Part shown: one piece after another, positions 48,891-61,800 of the stretch
How positions within the stretch are numbered: position 1 is the first letter of the stretch
Layout: each line of letters opens with the position of its first letter
Assembly (NCBI RefSeq): GCF_029227915.1
Contig: NC_079884.1
Coordinates: 15,314,001 to 15,378,000, forward strand
Reading direction: 5' to 3'
Source: Hydractinia symbiolongicarpus
Lineage: Eukaryota > Cnidaria > Hydrozoa > Anthoathecata > Hydractiniidae
Length of the DNA stretch: 64,000 nucleotides
Position numbers and translations under genes: made by a program
The notes under the pieces: model-generated
The model's database searches: none
What the model saw: only the letters and a program-made list of their open reading frames with translations
Told to the model about the DNA's origin: nothing

Positions 48891-51548
48891 TCAACGCTTT
48901 CTTCGCTTCTTTTTCTTTTTACCTTTACTTTTTAGAGTGACATAAGTTTGTTGGATGTCGGCTGGACCAAGAATTTGATAACCACTAAATGCTAAAATAG
49001 ATATAAAAATATAAAAATGCTTTCCGCTAAGAACATTTCTCTAATTTTGAATTTCTATACAGAAAATGAAGAGCAAGGAAATGTGTGGTGAATTTAAAGC
49101 AAGCATAGCAATCGCGTCAAATATAACACTATATACCTGCAGAATCGCCGCCTGGTACATCAAGCAGAGCATTTCTGTGTCTCGCTGCATTATTTAATAG
49201 CTCAATGGTAAATCTCTTTTTATTTTTCTTAACCGGGGTTGATGTCACTGTTTGAGGTGTGGTAGAAGTTGTTTTGGTGGTCTGGCTAACTGTGGTAGTG
49301 CTAGTAGTGCTGGCTAAAGCTATCTTTACTGTTGTCGGTAAAAAAGGGTTAATTGTTGGTTGAGGTGGTGGGGGAGGTGATGGGGAAGGTGAGCGTGGAG
49401 TCGGGGGTGGGGATTGTGGAAGTGGAGGCTTTGGAGGTGGAGGTGATGGTGGAGGAGGTATCATGATAGAAAGTTGTGATGAAACAGCAGGGGGTGGCGG
49501 AGGTGGCGGTGGAGAAGGAGGTGAAGACAGGGCTGATGGTGATGGTGGTGGAGGAGGTGGTGGTGGTGGTGATGGTGGGGGAGAAGGAGGAGGTGGGGGA
49601 GAAGGAGGAGGTGGTGGAGGAGGAGGGGGTGGTGGAGGAGGTGGAGGGGGGGATTGGGCTTGTTTTGTTGAAGTTTCGTGACTGGTTTCTGTGTACGCAC
49701 TGGTCATCATGACAGCAGCAGTATCTTTGATAGATTTCATATCCTCTAACGTTAGCGGTTTCCGAATAATAAACTGTGGAGGTAGAAGAAACTCGTGACT
49801 AATCTTGGAAGCAGCATCAGAAACTTCATGACTAGACACAAAGCGATGCACAGAACTCTCATCGTGAGGGCTGGTATAAATTTTTACTTCGTTGATAACA
49901 GTACTTCCGAGGAGTCTTGAAACTACTACAATTCTTGGCAAATAACAAACAGTGCCCTTAGGCTGTGGTGTTGTTTTTTCATCTTGTCTCTGGTTGCAGT
50001 CTTTGCATGTATCGTTTTTCTTAGTTGCTATATCAGGTGTGACAACATTTGGCGTGTTAACAGTTTGACGCGTAGTGGGAACAGCCTCGATTGCTGGCTT
50101 AGAACCAACGACAGGAGCTTCGTAATTAAGCGCCGCGTAACTAGATATAACAGATGCACGGTTAATTGCAGACGTGTCAGCCTCTTTCTCAATGCTATCC
50201 GTAGGTTGATCTTCTTCTTTATCCACATCTAATGAAACTGGATATCCTGCCGGTAGACGAACAGGTTTTGATGGCATGGGACTACCATCGTAAAATTTCA
50301 ATCCGTGATAAGTAGCGGCAAGATTTTCAGGTCGTTCAATGATGTTTCCCTGTGGATAGCTATTCCAGGCTGTCAAAGAAGAGTAACCTGATAATGAAAG
50401 TTAACAACACAATAACAACGAATTGGAATTAAGTATGTTAAATGCGAATCATAAAGTATGCTAAAGTATACAGGGTGTTTCCCTGTATACTTTAGCATAC
50501 TTCAATAACAATCCTTTATACAGCTTGGATTACCACAAAATTTAATTACAAGTAGATTAATAGAAAAAAGGGTAGAAAAAATGCTATCTTTGCTCAAATT
50601 TAATCTTCGCAAATCTTTTAAAGAATGAAAATAGTTCTGATTGACGATTTAAACCTAAAATTCCTCGCATTTTCCTTGTTCGTCAAAGAAATTGTTGATA
50701 TCCCTGACTTATTCCTGTTTTTGTAACTATTTATATAACCTAATGATGTTTCGCCATTGCAGAATAAAGAGAGACGTTTATTTCAAAATCTTACAAATGT
50801 TTAAATTTCACAGGTGTTCTATGTTGAGAATTGACCTTATAATATTCAAGATCGAACTCAATTAGCTGCCGTGGTCAGAACTGTCAAAAACGTAGCACTG
50901 TTCAGAAGTAAACAGTCCTGAGGACGAGATTGAGTAGTATTTTATAATTTTCCTATCAGTAAAAGCACTTGAAACATACTTAAACGTTTTAATTTCGTTC
51001 CCAGGGCTTCGCGACAAACTTTAACGTAAAAAACCTAGGAAACAAAGTTGGTTTATAGGAACAACGGTGCATATGTGTGATAATTGAGGAAGATAAGTAA
51101 AACCTGTACATTAGCTTCCTAAGTGTTGCAAATGAGATAGCGGTGTGTTGTTTCACTTATACTACCTCACAAAGTTGGCTTCATTACATAGAGTTACCTG
51201 GTATGTACTGTCGTTTGCTAATATCTTTATTTGATTTGCTTTTCGCAAGAACTAAAAAAAGAAGAAAAATGGCGTTTACAATCAAGCAATCAAAACAAAA
51301 CTCATGTTACGTGACGTATTAATTGCGCGCATCCAGCGATTGTGTGTTGATTTGAAGTTCACTTATTTATTTAAAGCTTTGGACTACAAAAATAAATTGC
51401 ATATCCTATAACCAGCTATAATTGATCTTTTATGAAATCAAAATCAAAATGACAAGTTGTAAAAATTATAGTAAAAAAGTATCTTACTTTTATCACTAAA
51501 TATAACAGCTTGAACGGTTGACAGGATAAGAAGGAAATAAAACTTCAT
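48891..51548 (-). CDS. Secreted polyproline-rich protein with basic tail, four exons
   Basis: Exons are 51488-51548, 51198-51251, 49137-50387 and 48891-48991 (minus), with GT/AG borders and matching phases (1467 nt, 488 aa). The 20-residue first exon is a signal peptide (MKFYFLLILSTVQAV). The large exon opens with SSLTAWNSYPQGNIIERPEN, has a CKDC motif in its middle, and carries a polyproline/Ser-Pro tract at about residues 283-375 interrupted by short hydrophobic spacers. A Thr-rich stretch follows. The C-terminus is AFSGYQILGPADIQQTYV and then KGKKKKKRRKR. I recognise no family. The composition suggests an extracellular or matrix protein, and in a cnidarian a nematocyst-wall or cuticle-like protein is conceivable, but this is a guess. 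Glycine-coding frames opposite the tract are shadows. Confidence 0.75.
49350..49660 (-). repeat. Polyproline-coding CCN/GGN repeat tract
   Basis: The plus strand is nearly pure ggtgg(a/g)gga repeats, coding on the minus strand for runs of proline broken by single serines. It lies wholly within the large exon of the secreted protein gene. Such tracts change length readily. Confidence 0.9.
50454..50502. repeat. Perfect 22 bp hairpin in intron of the polyproline gene
   Basis: The arms 50454-50475 and 50481-50502 are perfect reverse complements with loop tgttt. The arm contains gctaaagtatacaggg. It lies in the intron upstream of the large exon, about 65 bp from the acceptor. Confidence 0.95.
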
Positions 51549-51714
51549 TTCTTTTCGTTTGTTTGAAGGTACGAGAGATGCAAACGAGTTGAAACTCGTT
51601 TAAACTACATGCTCGAATGAATCTTGATATATTTCTTAATCAAAACTTATTAAAACACGCTTGGTTGATTTTTGTTTAAACATATTTTTTTCGCGCTATA
51701 ATGAGCATGATACC

Positions 51715-51850
51715 GTATTTTGGAAAGCACCGTATTTGATTTTACGATTTTCGAAAGCACCGTATATGATTTTGCAATTTTCGAAAGCACCGTATATGAT
51801 TTTGCGATTTTTGAAAGCACTGTATTTGATTTTGCGATTTTCAAAAGCAC
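51715..51850. repeat. Minisatellite with ~32 bp unit
   Basis: Four to five units like cgaaagcaccgtatatgatt plus ttgcgatttt lie in tandem just upstream of the polyproline gene. They abut the small TA-flanked element at 51855. Confidence 0.85.
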
Positions 51851-51854
51851 TGTA

Positions 51855-52035
51855 CAGTAGAGTCTTAATAACTCGAACGGCCAGGGGGAAAAGGAAACCG
51901 TTTGAGTTAAGGAGGTTCGAGTAGTAGAGGTTTTTTTTATAAGAGTTTATTAGGAAATTTTCACGGTGCCAACGAATTCGTTCAAGTTAAGGAGACGTTC
52001 GAGTAATAGAGGTTCGAGTTATGGAGGCTCTACTG
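51855..52035. mobile_element. 181 bp TA-flanked MITE (pogo/Tigger-like ends)
   Basis: Inverted termini CAGTAGAGTCTTAATAACTC (left) and, on the reverse strand, CAGTAGAGCCTCCATAACTC (right) are flanked by TA at 51853-51854 and 52036-52037. Internal subrepeats of gttcgagta(g/a)tagagg occur. There is no ORF. The termini differ from those of the autonomous-type element at 42510. Confidence 0.85.
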
Positions 52036-52039
52036 TATT

Positions 52040-52830
52040 TGATTTTGTGAAAGGCTAGGGAGATATTACGCATGTTTTAGGCTGATCATTTGAATCACAA
52101 TTCTTTCTTTCAAACTTTCATAAACAAGTCGACTGTTTGAAAGAAAAAATCCACCCTGCCGCGAACATAGAACTGGTTATCAAAAAGAAGTGCTGCACAA
52201 GTTTACAACCAAACCTCTGAATATTTTGTTGCAGCGAACTTGTCCGATGAGAATTCGCATTTGATTGTCAAAATGTTTTTCGCGGCAAGAAGTTCGATTT
52301 CATTATACCAGGTTCGTTACAAAGTAACGCATAAATGGAAGTACTAAATTTTCCAAACATGTTGCCCAACGATACTCAGTGTCTGAACAAGAACTTAGCC
52401 AGTAAGAAAGATAAAATGTCAGACAAACCTCCTTTGGAGTATTTTAAGGAGGATAAACGATAAAAACAGAAAGAGGATAAGTAATATGATATCGATATTA
52501 TGAAAATATAAAACTGTAAAACACAAAACATTAAGAAAATGTGAACATATATACATCATGCATACACTAAAAAAAGAAGACTTTCTATTACAAAAAATAG
52601 CTACATTGAACGAGATTACTTATTCGCAACATTACAAGTAAAAATCTCATTTTTGGCAAAATTTAAAACAACGTCATTTATCATACTTAATTTTATCGTG
52701 GTTTGTATATTTTCAAAAGATCCACGTCTTAGCTACTAATTCACCAAAATTGATCTTGCGAATCACGACAAAATTCCTTCGCGAAAATAAGTTGGCGCGA
52801 AAATTAATCTTGTTAAAGTAGTAAAAATGT
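52040..52830. other. Intergenic region between the polyproline and TDRD5-like genes
   Basis: No gene is recognised. The end at 52720-52815 belongs to the dispersed (t)tcgcgaaaat repeat vocabulary. The 3' UTR of the TDRD5-like gene must lie here. Confidence 0.4.
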
Positions 52831-52832
52831 TC

Positions 52833-55800
52833 TTAAATTTTTGGAGAATGGTCCAGTGCACCAATCTTTTCTTCAATCTCCTTCAGTTCATCAAGCGTTG
52901 ATTGTGACGCGCAGTTGGTCATCATACTAAAATATAACCTCCTCCTGGAAGAAAAATGTAAACGAAAACATTTTAAATTTTAATTTCTTTTTAGAAAGCA
53001 CATCTGTTTGATTTAAGTCTGCAATCAGACTGACGACAAAAGAAAAAAACCAAATAACGTTCTCACTTTTTAAGTTTCAAAACTTGCAGTTGCAATCTCT
53101 TCTCCTCGTGTTCCTCATCATCGGGTGTCTTTTATAAATAAAAAAATGAAATGAAAATCCATTGTCGGTTTCTACAATCGGTCTAATGCTATAAATATAG
53201 CTGCAAAAGTTCCTCCCATTTTTACAACAACAGCGCTTACCTTGCATTCCCAAAGCAGGTCTGGTGACGAATTGTGCAGTTGATGTGTTGTTTTGAGGCT
53301 TTTTTCACTTTCTGGATATTTCGACTCGAATTTAGAGAAAATTTTCAACACGCTAAAACATGAAGTAGCTTACATCAAAATATAAAAGGTAACCTAGTTT
53401 AAAAAGACTTGTAGTAATCTAGTGATAACTTTTAAAAGTTTTTTTTCTTCTTGAAATATTCACGATGAAGAATCCATTACAGTCCTGGAAGACCTGTGAA
53501 GGTTATACGCTGTAAACTACTTTGATGTTGTAATACAGTAAATTTTACTGGATTTGACAGTAAACGAGTTCATTGTAAAAAAGTACAAGATAATCAAATA
53601 GAAATGCATACACGGACGGCTTGATAGTTGAAGAATAATATCGTAAAAAAATTATAACAATTTGACAATTAAATTTTCGAGTAAAGATTTGTTTCACAAA
53701 ACCTTTTACCTTTCTAGTGGATACAAAGAAATACAAGAACGAATCGTTTCTCCAGTCTTAACGCCTTTCACATCAAATCTACGGGATAATGTAAACATAA
53801 CATCAATCAAACGTCAAAAAATAAAACAATAATTAGACCACCGTATTCTATACAATCAGGGAAACGAACAAAAAATATTTAATTCCATATAAGCAAACCC
53901 ATGAAATGATAAGAGGCGCTCATACGTAAGAGCGGTGAGTCGTTCTTTACATCTAGCGAAGGTTTCTGGCACAAGAAAACATCACTGTCTAATGGTCCTA
54001 TCTTCAGTAGACAGCAATCCCCTCGACATGAAGGTTGTCACTTACTGTAAAAGAGTTGAAAATAACTCTGGTTTCTCTTCTTCAGACAGAATCTCCTTGG
54101 GAAGCTGTAAACCCTTTTGACGCAGCTAAAAAAAGAAATACTTTTTATAATACTTCCGCATAACGAAAACAGTGGCGTAAATTACAGTAAAAATGTGTAA
54201 AAGGTATCACGTGTTCTGTCCTTACCGTGTTATGATTACGTTTATCACATACTGTTAGAATCGCAATTTAAGCACTTACAAGAAGTCAACCAAAAATATT
54301 TACCATTTGACGAATGATGTCACCATTCCAGAACAAAGAAGATACGTCGGCGCTGGTCATGTATGGTTGGTCGTTAAACCGTACAAGATGAATGCAAACA
54401 TTCTCGTTGATTGCAACACTAAAAAAAAAAAAAAAAAAAAATATTGAGTTATGAGCTATTGTGTTTTCTGACGTTGTTTCCTAACTTCACTTAGAATAAT
54501 CTTAAGTGGTGCTTATGTAATAAATTATATAACTCAACAGACTTACTAACGAGCACACGTTCAAACTTAGTACAGATCTATAAATCGCACGTTAGGAGGC
54601 GCGATTGGAAGAAAAAGGAAAGTTTGATCGACTGCAAATCTGTTGGAAGAGTGACATTTTCGCTAGTACCAGAACAAAAATTTGTCAAAACGAAATCAAA
54701 CATGAGTTCTACCATTATATATCTGCAAGTGAATCAGTAGTAACCTACGTGGTTCTATTTAGATTTTCGAAGCACGCAGCAAAAAATTTATAATTGGTGT
54801 GTAAAAAAATATAGTGTAGTCTTATTTCTTTATAGTAAATACTTAATCACCGTTTGACAGAGCTCTGCGAATTTTTCTGTTCTTTTTTGATCTGCTCATC
54901 TCTTTTAACTTCATCATGCGCAGGATTTACGCTCGAACACGGTAAACCTTTGTCATTGGGTGTTATTCTACAAGGAAGACAAAATTAGGATTATAATTCG
55001 AAGAACACCCCTTGCTATTTAATTTTTTGACAAGCAAGATCAAAACGCAGCTGAAAAGATTTTAACTTGTATCTAACATTCCCATACCGTTCTTCGTCAG
55101 TAGAAGTCTTTTGACGTTTAAATGAATCAACTTGTTTCTGATAATTATCCGTTGATTCGTTTGATCTAGTATCACTCATAGGTGAGTTTTTCACATTGAA
55201 ATTTTCTGTATTGTCATTGAAGTTGGACTTCTGATGACTCCTGCTCGTATAAGATGGAGGAGTAACCAACACATTTTCGTGTGACGCTCCAGATGGATGT
55301 TTTTGTTCGTCAGGTGGAGTATTTGATGCTAAAAAAGCATGCTAAAACTTTTTATTCGTGCGAATATACGAACGTTGGACATAAAAATCCAATAAAACAC
55401 TATTACCTAGAAGTTGTCAAAAAATTCGTGGCGTGAAAAAGTAAAAAATCAGAAATCTAAGTTTGTGAAATCACTTCTTTTACAACCATATAAAATATTG
55501 TAAACAATATTGGAACATAGATTGGTCCGAACCTTGATTTACGAAAAGAAAATTGACATAGCGTAAATATTATGATCTGTTCAGTTAAAAAATCGCGAAG
55601 GCATTTCTAGTTTAACGCAGTTCTTTCCGCTTTGCCAGTCCCGTTGTCCATGATAAGAGGACCTACCTTGTTTCAAAGCATGGTAGTATTCACGATAGAG
55701 ACTCTCCAGATGTGATACGCTGTTCTTCGTTTCTGTAGTAAAACCAGTGACGCTTCGCCCTGTCGTAAAACAAGATGACAATTAACACGGGTTAAAAAAA

Positions 55801-58800
55801 CAACAATTGCTGAGAATATATTGTACAAATCTGAATTATAACAAGTTGAGCTGACCCCTTAAAGTTGTCACATGTACAAGTATGTGAAAAATGTTTTCTC
55901 CGAATTATCAGGTCTATTATTGCATGTTTTTTTATGCACGCATCAATTAGCGATCAGTAGTGACAAGATGTAACAACAATTTCTATAAAAACCACGCATC
56001 ACTGTGGCTGATTTTACTCATGCTGATAAAAAAACCCATCAGTATCGCAACAATGTCCTACCTTTAATTGGTAAAGCGCAACCGGTATCCAACAACACTT
56101 GTGAAATATACACGTCATCATCGTTGTTCGTGTCTATAATCTCCATTGATGTTGTTGTTTCATCCTTAAACAAAAGTATTTACGAGATGCACAAGACACA
56201 AAATCTGAAGGTGATACACTGGCTAAACAACAGATTCGGTTTCAAATACATTGACAACTGCTGGACGCAGAGTTTGGAGTATAGATTTTGCTTTTCCTGA
56301 ATCCCTGAAAAGCAACAGCAGACAAATAAGTCTTTAAAAAATGGTTTTATTTGCCATCAAAAATACAAACCTGTTTGAATAAAAACCTTCCATCAACAGG
56401 TAAAATGTCATATTTAACTATGTTGTTCTTTTAAAATAAAATAATAAGATCTCGGATGTAGCTAGTCCGAAATCTTAATAAATAAAATAAAAAATGAATA
56501 GTGTCGTAATTTCTGATCTTAAAAAAAAATAATCATAATACACACCACTTCGACAATCTTTCCAAACATGTGCTTGTCATTGGTTAATTCATACAACTTT
56601 TCGTTAGACGCTTTCAACCAACTCTGAAGAAAAAAAAAAGAAAGAACTTGGAACCTGGAGTTTAAAAATCAAAAATACGAGAGAAATGTAAAAACACGTG
56701 CAACGATACCTTGGAGATGAAGTTCGAATACACGCATATTTAATTTCCCCCCTTCATAATTAAATTTAACTTTAATATACAAATTTAAAATGTGAACAAA
56801 TTCAACGTTTTACACAGACTACACAGTCTTTTGTTTTTATGCACTTTGTTAAAAAAATTTGCATTATTAAATCTTTTTGTAATTTCAGACAAAAAAAAAT
56901 AGAAGAACTGGAATACAATATTTTCTTATCTTCAACAGATTGTCAAATGCGATATATTTTTTAAAGGTCTCGAAGCTTTTTAAAGTATAATAAGTTTGTT
57001 ATAACATTAGAAGGGTTATTCTGAGCAAGACAAAACTAAGTTATAGTGTAAAACACAAAGGATTTTTTTTATAAAAAGTAAATTCACCTTTCCAAATGGT
57101 TTTATACCGTGCAGTTGTCCCTTCATAGCTTGGCAGGGTAACTTTAAAAACTCTCTTTTAAGTTGTTTTAAACTTTTGATGTTCACATTCAACTCGTTTC
57201 CATAATCGACATAAAAAACCTATAGTACAAAATATGAATAAGATAGTATAGAAAACACAGATAGACAAACAGATAGAAAGGTTTTATTTTCATGACTGGT
57301 AAGATGTTACTACCTGAACTTGGTTGATAGAAATCAATTTATTGATACGACATCTGTACCAATATCCATCTTCATATAATCCACAACATGGCTACATGGA
57401 AATATTAAGTTTTAAATAATTCAGGTTGGATATTCTGTGTTTTGGAAATATTTTTTTGCGCGTAAGTTCAGTACTTGATCAGTAGTTTATACTCTGATGT
57501 AACCCTTTCGCTGCACATAACATTTGTTACATTTTAACTAGGAAAGCACACCTGCACACAAAGCCCAGAAATGTATAGTTGCTCGTGGAAAAAAAAGAAG
57601 AAAGGGAATGAACAATAAGTAAATACTTAGAATGTGTTAAGTGTTATAAAAATATACCAACCTGGCCAACTTTTAGATGACCTGTGGATAAACTGTATTC
57701 AGATGTCAGAATATTGGAATAAAACTCACTAAAACAAAAACATTTTTTAAAATTTCACTATTTAAAATGGCAAAAATCAAGTAACAAAATTTTATAGTTA
57801 TTTTAAATACTTTGACTCCATTACATTCTTTTACTCAATGACAATGACAAACTACTACCTCAATGCAAGGCAAAGACTAACTTATTTATCGACAGAAAGT
57901 AAGCAAACTTTACAACATACTTAATTTTATCCATGAGCTCATCCAACTCCTTTAAGTTATCGACACATTGAAACCAAAATGCTGTTGGATCGATGATGTA
58001 TGACAAGTAGATTTCAATGAGCTCATCAAGTTCACGAGGATTTTTTAATGAATATTTATCAAATGCAGACACAGTATTCTTTGCAACTTCTTCTGCTTCT
58101 ATAACTAAATATACAGTAAAATCAGGAAATAGTAACCCCCCTTTCGTTTTGTTAGATAGCTAGCCTTTTCACCGGGTCGTGCAAACTGCACATGCGCCCA
58201 AACTTTGTACACATGTCAACAGCTTTGTACACATGCGGAATAGTTTCATTTCGGGTGAATCGTTTTAGTGGGTGAAATGAAAGTTCGTTTTTAATTAATT
58301 TGTCCAAAATGAAATCAACACCAAAAAAGTTTTATTCTTGCTGAAACTATATAAACATTTAAAGAGACTAAAATAGAGCCTGAAATCAATTTTTGCTACC
58401 TTTACAGAGTAACAATTGAAAATTGTCAGCCCTTACTCTAAAAAATAATTCTAAAACATGCACCCCTGCACAAAATTAGAACAGCAAAACTTGTCTTTCA
58501 AGCTTTACGTGGCAACGATAATTTGTACTACCCTGGGCACTATAAATTCTTCCAAGTGTTTCGTTGAATTAAAGCAAGATTGATTTTTACATATATACTA
58601 AATTAAAAAAAACTGTATAGAAGGTTTCAATTTATATAAAAGTAAAAGTGGAAATATATGGAATTTACTTTTATCTGCTTTTTTGGGAGAGGTGTATGAA
58701 AACATTAGCACACATACACACACATGCAAACTGATTTAGCTGTGCTATACACAAAATGCCAAATTTTATGAGCAATTGACTTATGACTGAGCCTAAAACA

Positions 58801-61800
58801 CTTGACATGTGCTTTTTACTACAAATGAATCACAATATCCCTAATAAAAAAGTCTGCTTTTGTAAAAAAGACGTTTTAAGTAAGCCTAGTCCAATTTAAA
58901 AAAAAAAACTTTTTTTCCTGATTATTGCAAAATATTGAACTTATTTTTGTGACTAAAAGGCAATATACACAAAAAATAAAATAAATGTTTTGCACTTCAA
59001 ATTCTTTTTTATGAAAATCTTGCATTTCGAACATAAGAAAAATGATATCAAGAAAGTGTCTTTTTTAAGGACGAAGTGCAACAACAACATAGTAGCAAGT
59101 TAATGTGACAAGTAAAATACAATCTCTAAACATGTCTTACTCATCAGCCTTAAAAACTTGAGATAATTTTCATTTGGTAGTTCTTATTTTATTTGCAGAA
59201 CCTTTTTTGTGATTGATCAACTTTGGCCTACTTTTGCAGAACTTAACTTTTTAGAGTTCAAAAATCACAAAAATTAGTTTTGTAAGGATTTGTCCCCACA
59301 AAAATTCAACCTTTTCTAATAAGTGCTGTCCGACATATTAGAGAATTATTTAAAAACAAAAATATTATATACAAACTTAAATGAATATACCTGTTCCTTT
59401 AGCAAATAATAACCAGTCACCATTCGCAACAGGCCTTTTGATTGATACAAGATCGGAAAGTTTTGACATTAATTCAACAACACTGTTAAATCCTAATGCT
59501 TGGACATCGAAACACTTCCTGTGCAGTACCTAAATCAATGAATGATACATTAGTGAAACACAAATTCTGTGTCATAATTATTACAGCAAAAATTTGCAAC
59601 AATTTACAAAAAAATATATTTAAAAATGAAAAAAATCGCTTACCCTGTATTCAAATGGAAATCTTGCTGACCATACTCCATTTTTACATTTACTCAACAC
59701 CTGGAAATCAATCAAGTCTTAATGACTTTATTTATCATTGTTATTTTAAACAGGGAGAAATGAGTACATTGAAGTTACGTGTGAAAGGAGTAAAGAAATT
59801 CTTTTCAAAATATATCTTTTTCTATAATACAAGTTTTATCTAGTTGATTATCATGAAAGTATCAATTACCCTTGATGGGGATCGGATCCAGTAGAATATA
59901 AAAACTTTTGGTAAAATAAACAACCAATTATATAATTGGAAGAGAGTTATCTCAGTGACAATTTCAAAATTCCCAAAATTTAGCTAAATAATAGTACATT
60001 ACATAAACATAATCTCATATGTTTGTTTCTCCTTGAATTCCAAGGGCATATGTATGGCATGAATTTTACATAATGATATTATTTTCTTGAGATAAAATAT
60101 TATTAAACTCCCTGATTACTATTTAACATGTAGGACAAAAAAGTCATCAAAACAAAATCAGACCGATCTCATTGTCCCAGTTTTTAAAATAACCGTTGTC
60201 ACGATGGCCTGTCAAAGCCGCAAAAAAATACTGATTGGCTATTCATAAAAATCAGGCTTCATGATTGGTCCACTTCATGCGAGAATAGTGGTCTAAAACA
60301 AAGTCAGGTTTTGTGGAAATTCCAAAATAAATTTTATGCGCAGTAAACACCATTACAAACAGACAGACAGAAAATGGCTATTATTAAATAAATTAATACA
60401 ATTTTTTACCGTAAATATTTCTTGCTTTAGATTATCAGGTATTCCAATGTTTGATTTTTGGTCAGAAGGAGCAGCAATAATTTTGTTCATCAATGGAAGT
60501 GGTGGCTCTCTAGTGGTTTTGGGTTGATCTGCAAAAATATATATAAAAAAATCAAACTTTTTTTGCAGCATCAAACATCTTAAGCTTATGTGTACTAATC
60601 AAAACTGTTTTTAAGAGAGGGTTCATATTATACAGTTTTTAAAAAGTAATATTGTTAAAGTTGCAAATACGAATAGAAACAGTTACAACTACTCGAATTT
60701 ATAAACATTTTTAGAAAAGATAGATAATGTAGACACATAAATATCATATTAAAAAAATGTTTCCATTTACAAGTTTTGAATTGTGAACTGCTAATCTAAA
60801 CCCTATTTTTCAAATTTAAATTAATCCAGTTACACAAATTTTACAATAGTGTTTGTGATAAGAATTTATTTTCAAAAGCTGTCTTAATTTGCAAAAAGGC
60901 CTGAATACCAATTTCTCATTTTATAATTTCAGCTTGATGCAACCAAGAAATGTTAATATGTCTTTGTAAAGGATCAAAAAAAAAAAAAAAAAAAAAAAAT
61001 ACATAATGAAAATCAAACACACCTTTTAAAACTGTTGGAAACAAAAACACTTGATCAAGTTTTATCTTTGTTGTTATGATATCCGGGCAGGTTGCAATAA
61101 GTGAACGCAGACAAGGAAAACCACAGAGTGGTGGCTGTAGTCTCTTTCCAAAGTAATGATGGTAAGCCCTCTCATACAGTCTCATTTCAATTCCTGCTGG
61201 ATACAACGATATAAGTTCCAAAAGTTTTGATCTAATATTGTAAGGCACAATCTTCTTTGTTGGTTTAGGTGCTGCTTGTTGAGTTACGATACGACTGTTA
61301 GCTCCAGTTGATTTCTGTCTTCTCACAAGTTCATTAATGTGAGCTGTGGAACTATCAGGTATACCTAGAATGTGTTTTTGTGCAACTATATGAAATTCAC
61401 TAGTGAAATTCACTGTGGAAAATGTTCAAGCTCAAAGCTATGCCATCCACCTTGAAACATTTTTAGAAGGTATTTAGAAGAACAATGTTTTAAGAGCATC
61501 ATATTCAGGTACACAATAAATATAAAGTAAGGAATAAGAACTGGATTTAAGTGCAAAAAATGACACACATCTTGCACCTAAACTTAAAGTACAAAAACCT
61601 GCATGTAGATATTTTATTTCGTATTGTGTATAACTTAAAAGAAAGTAACAGATTAAAACAACTTTCAAAAAATTAAAAAAAAGCATTTAATTCTAAGGGG
61701 TTACCGAAGTGTACGTACCTGAAGTGAAACTCACGCTAGTGTGAAATTTTATTAGCCGAAGTGAACTAACTTCGGTCCGTTGTAAAAACTATACAGGTGG

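Noticed and set aside
49461-49712. Plus-strand glycine- and valine-rich frames and a second minus-strand frame rich in His-Leu
   Set aside because: They are shadow frames of the polyproline-coding repeat in the spliced minus-strand gene.
51650-51924. Repetitive frames with AKSYTVLSKI or KAPYMILRFS units
   Set aside because: They are translations of the 32 bp minisatellite, without start context or homologues.
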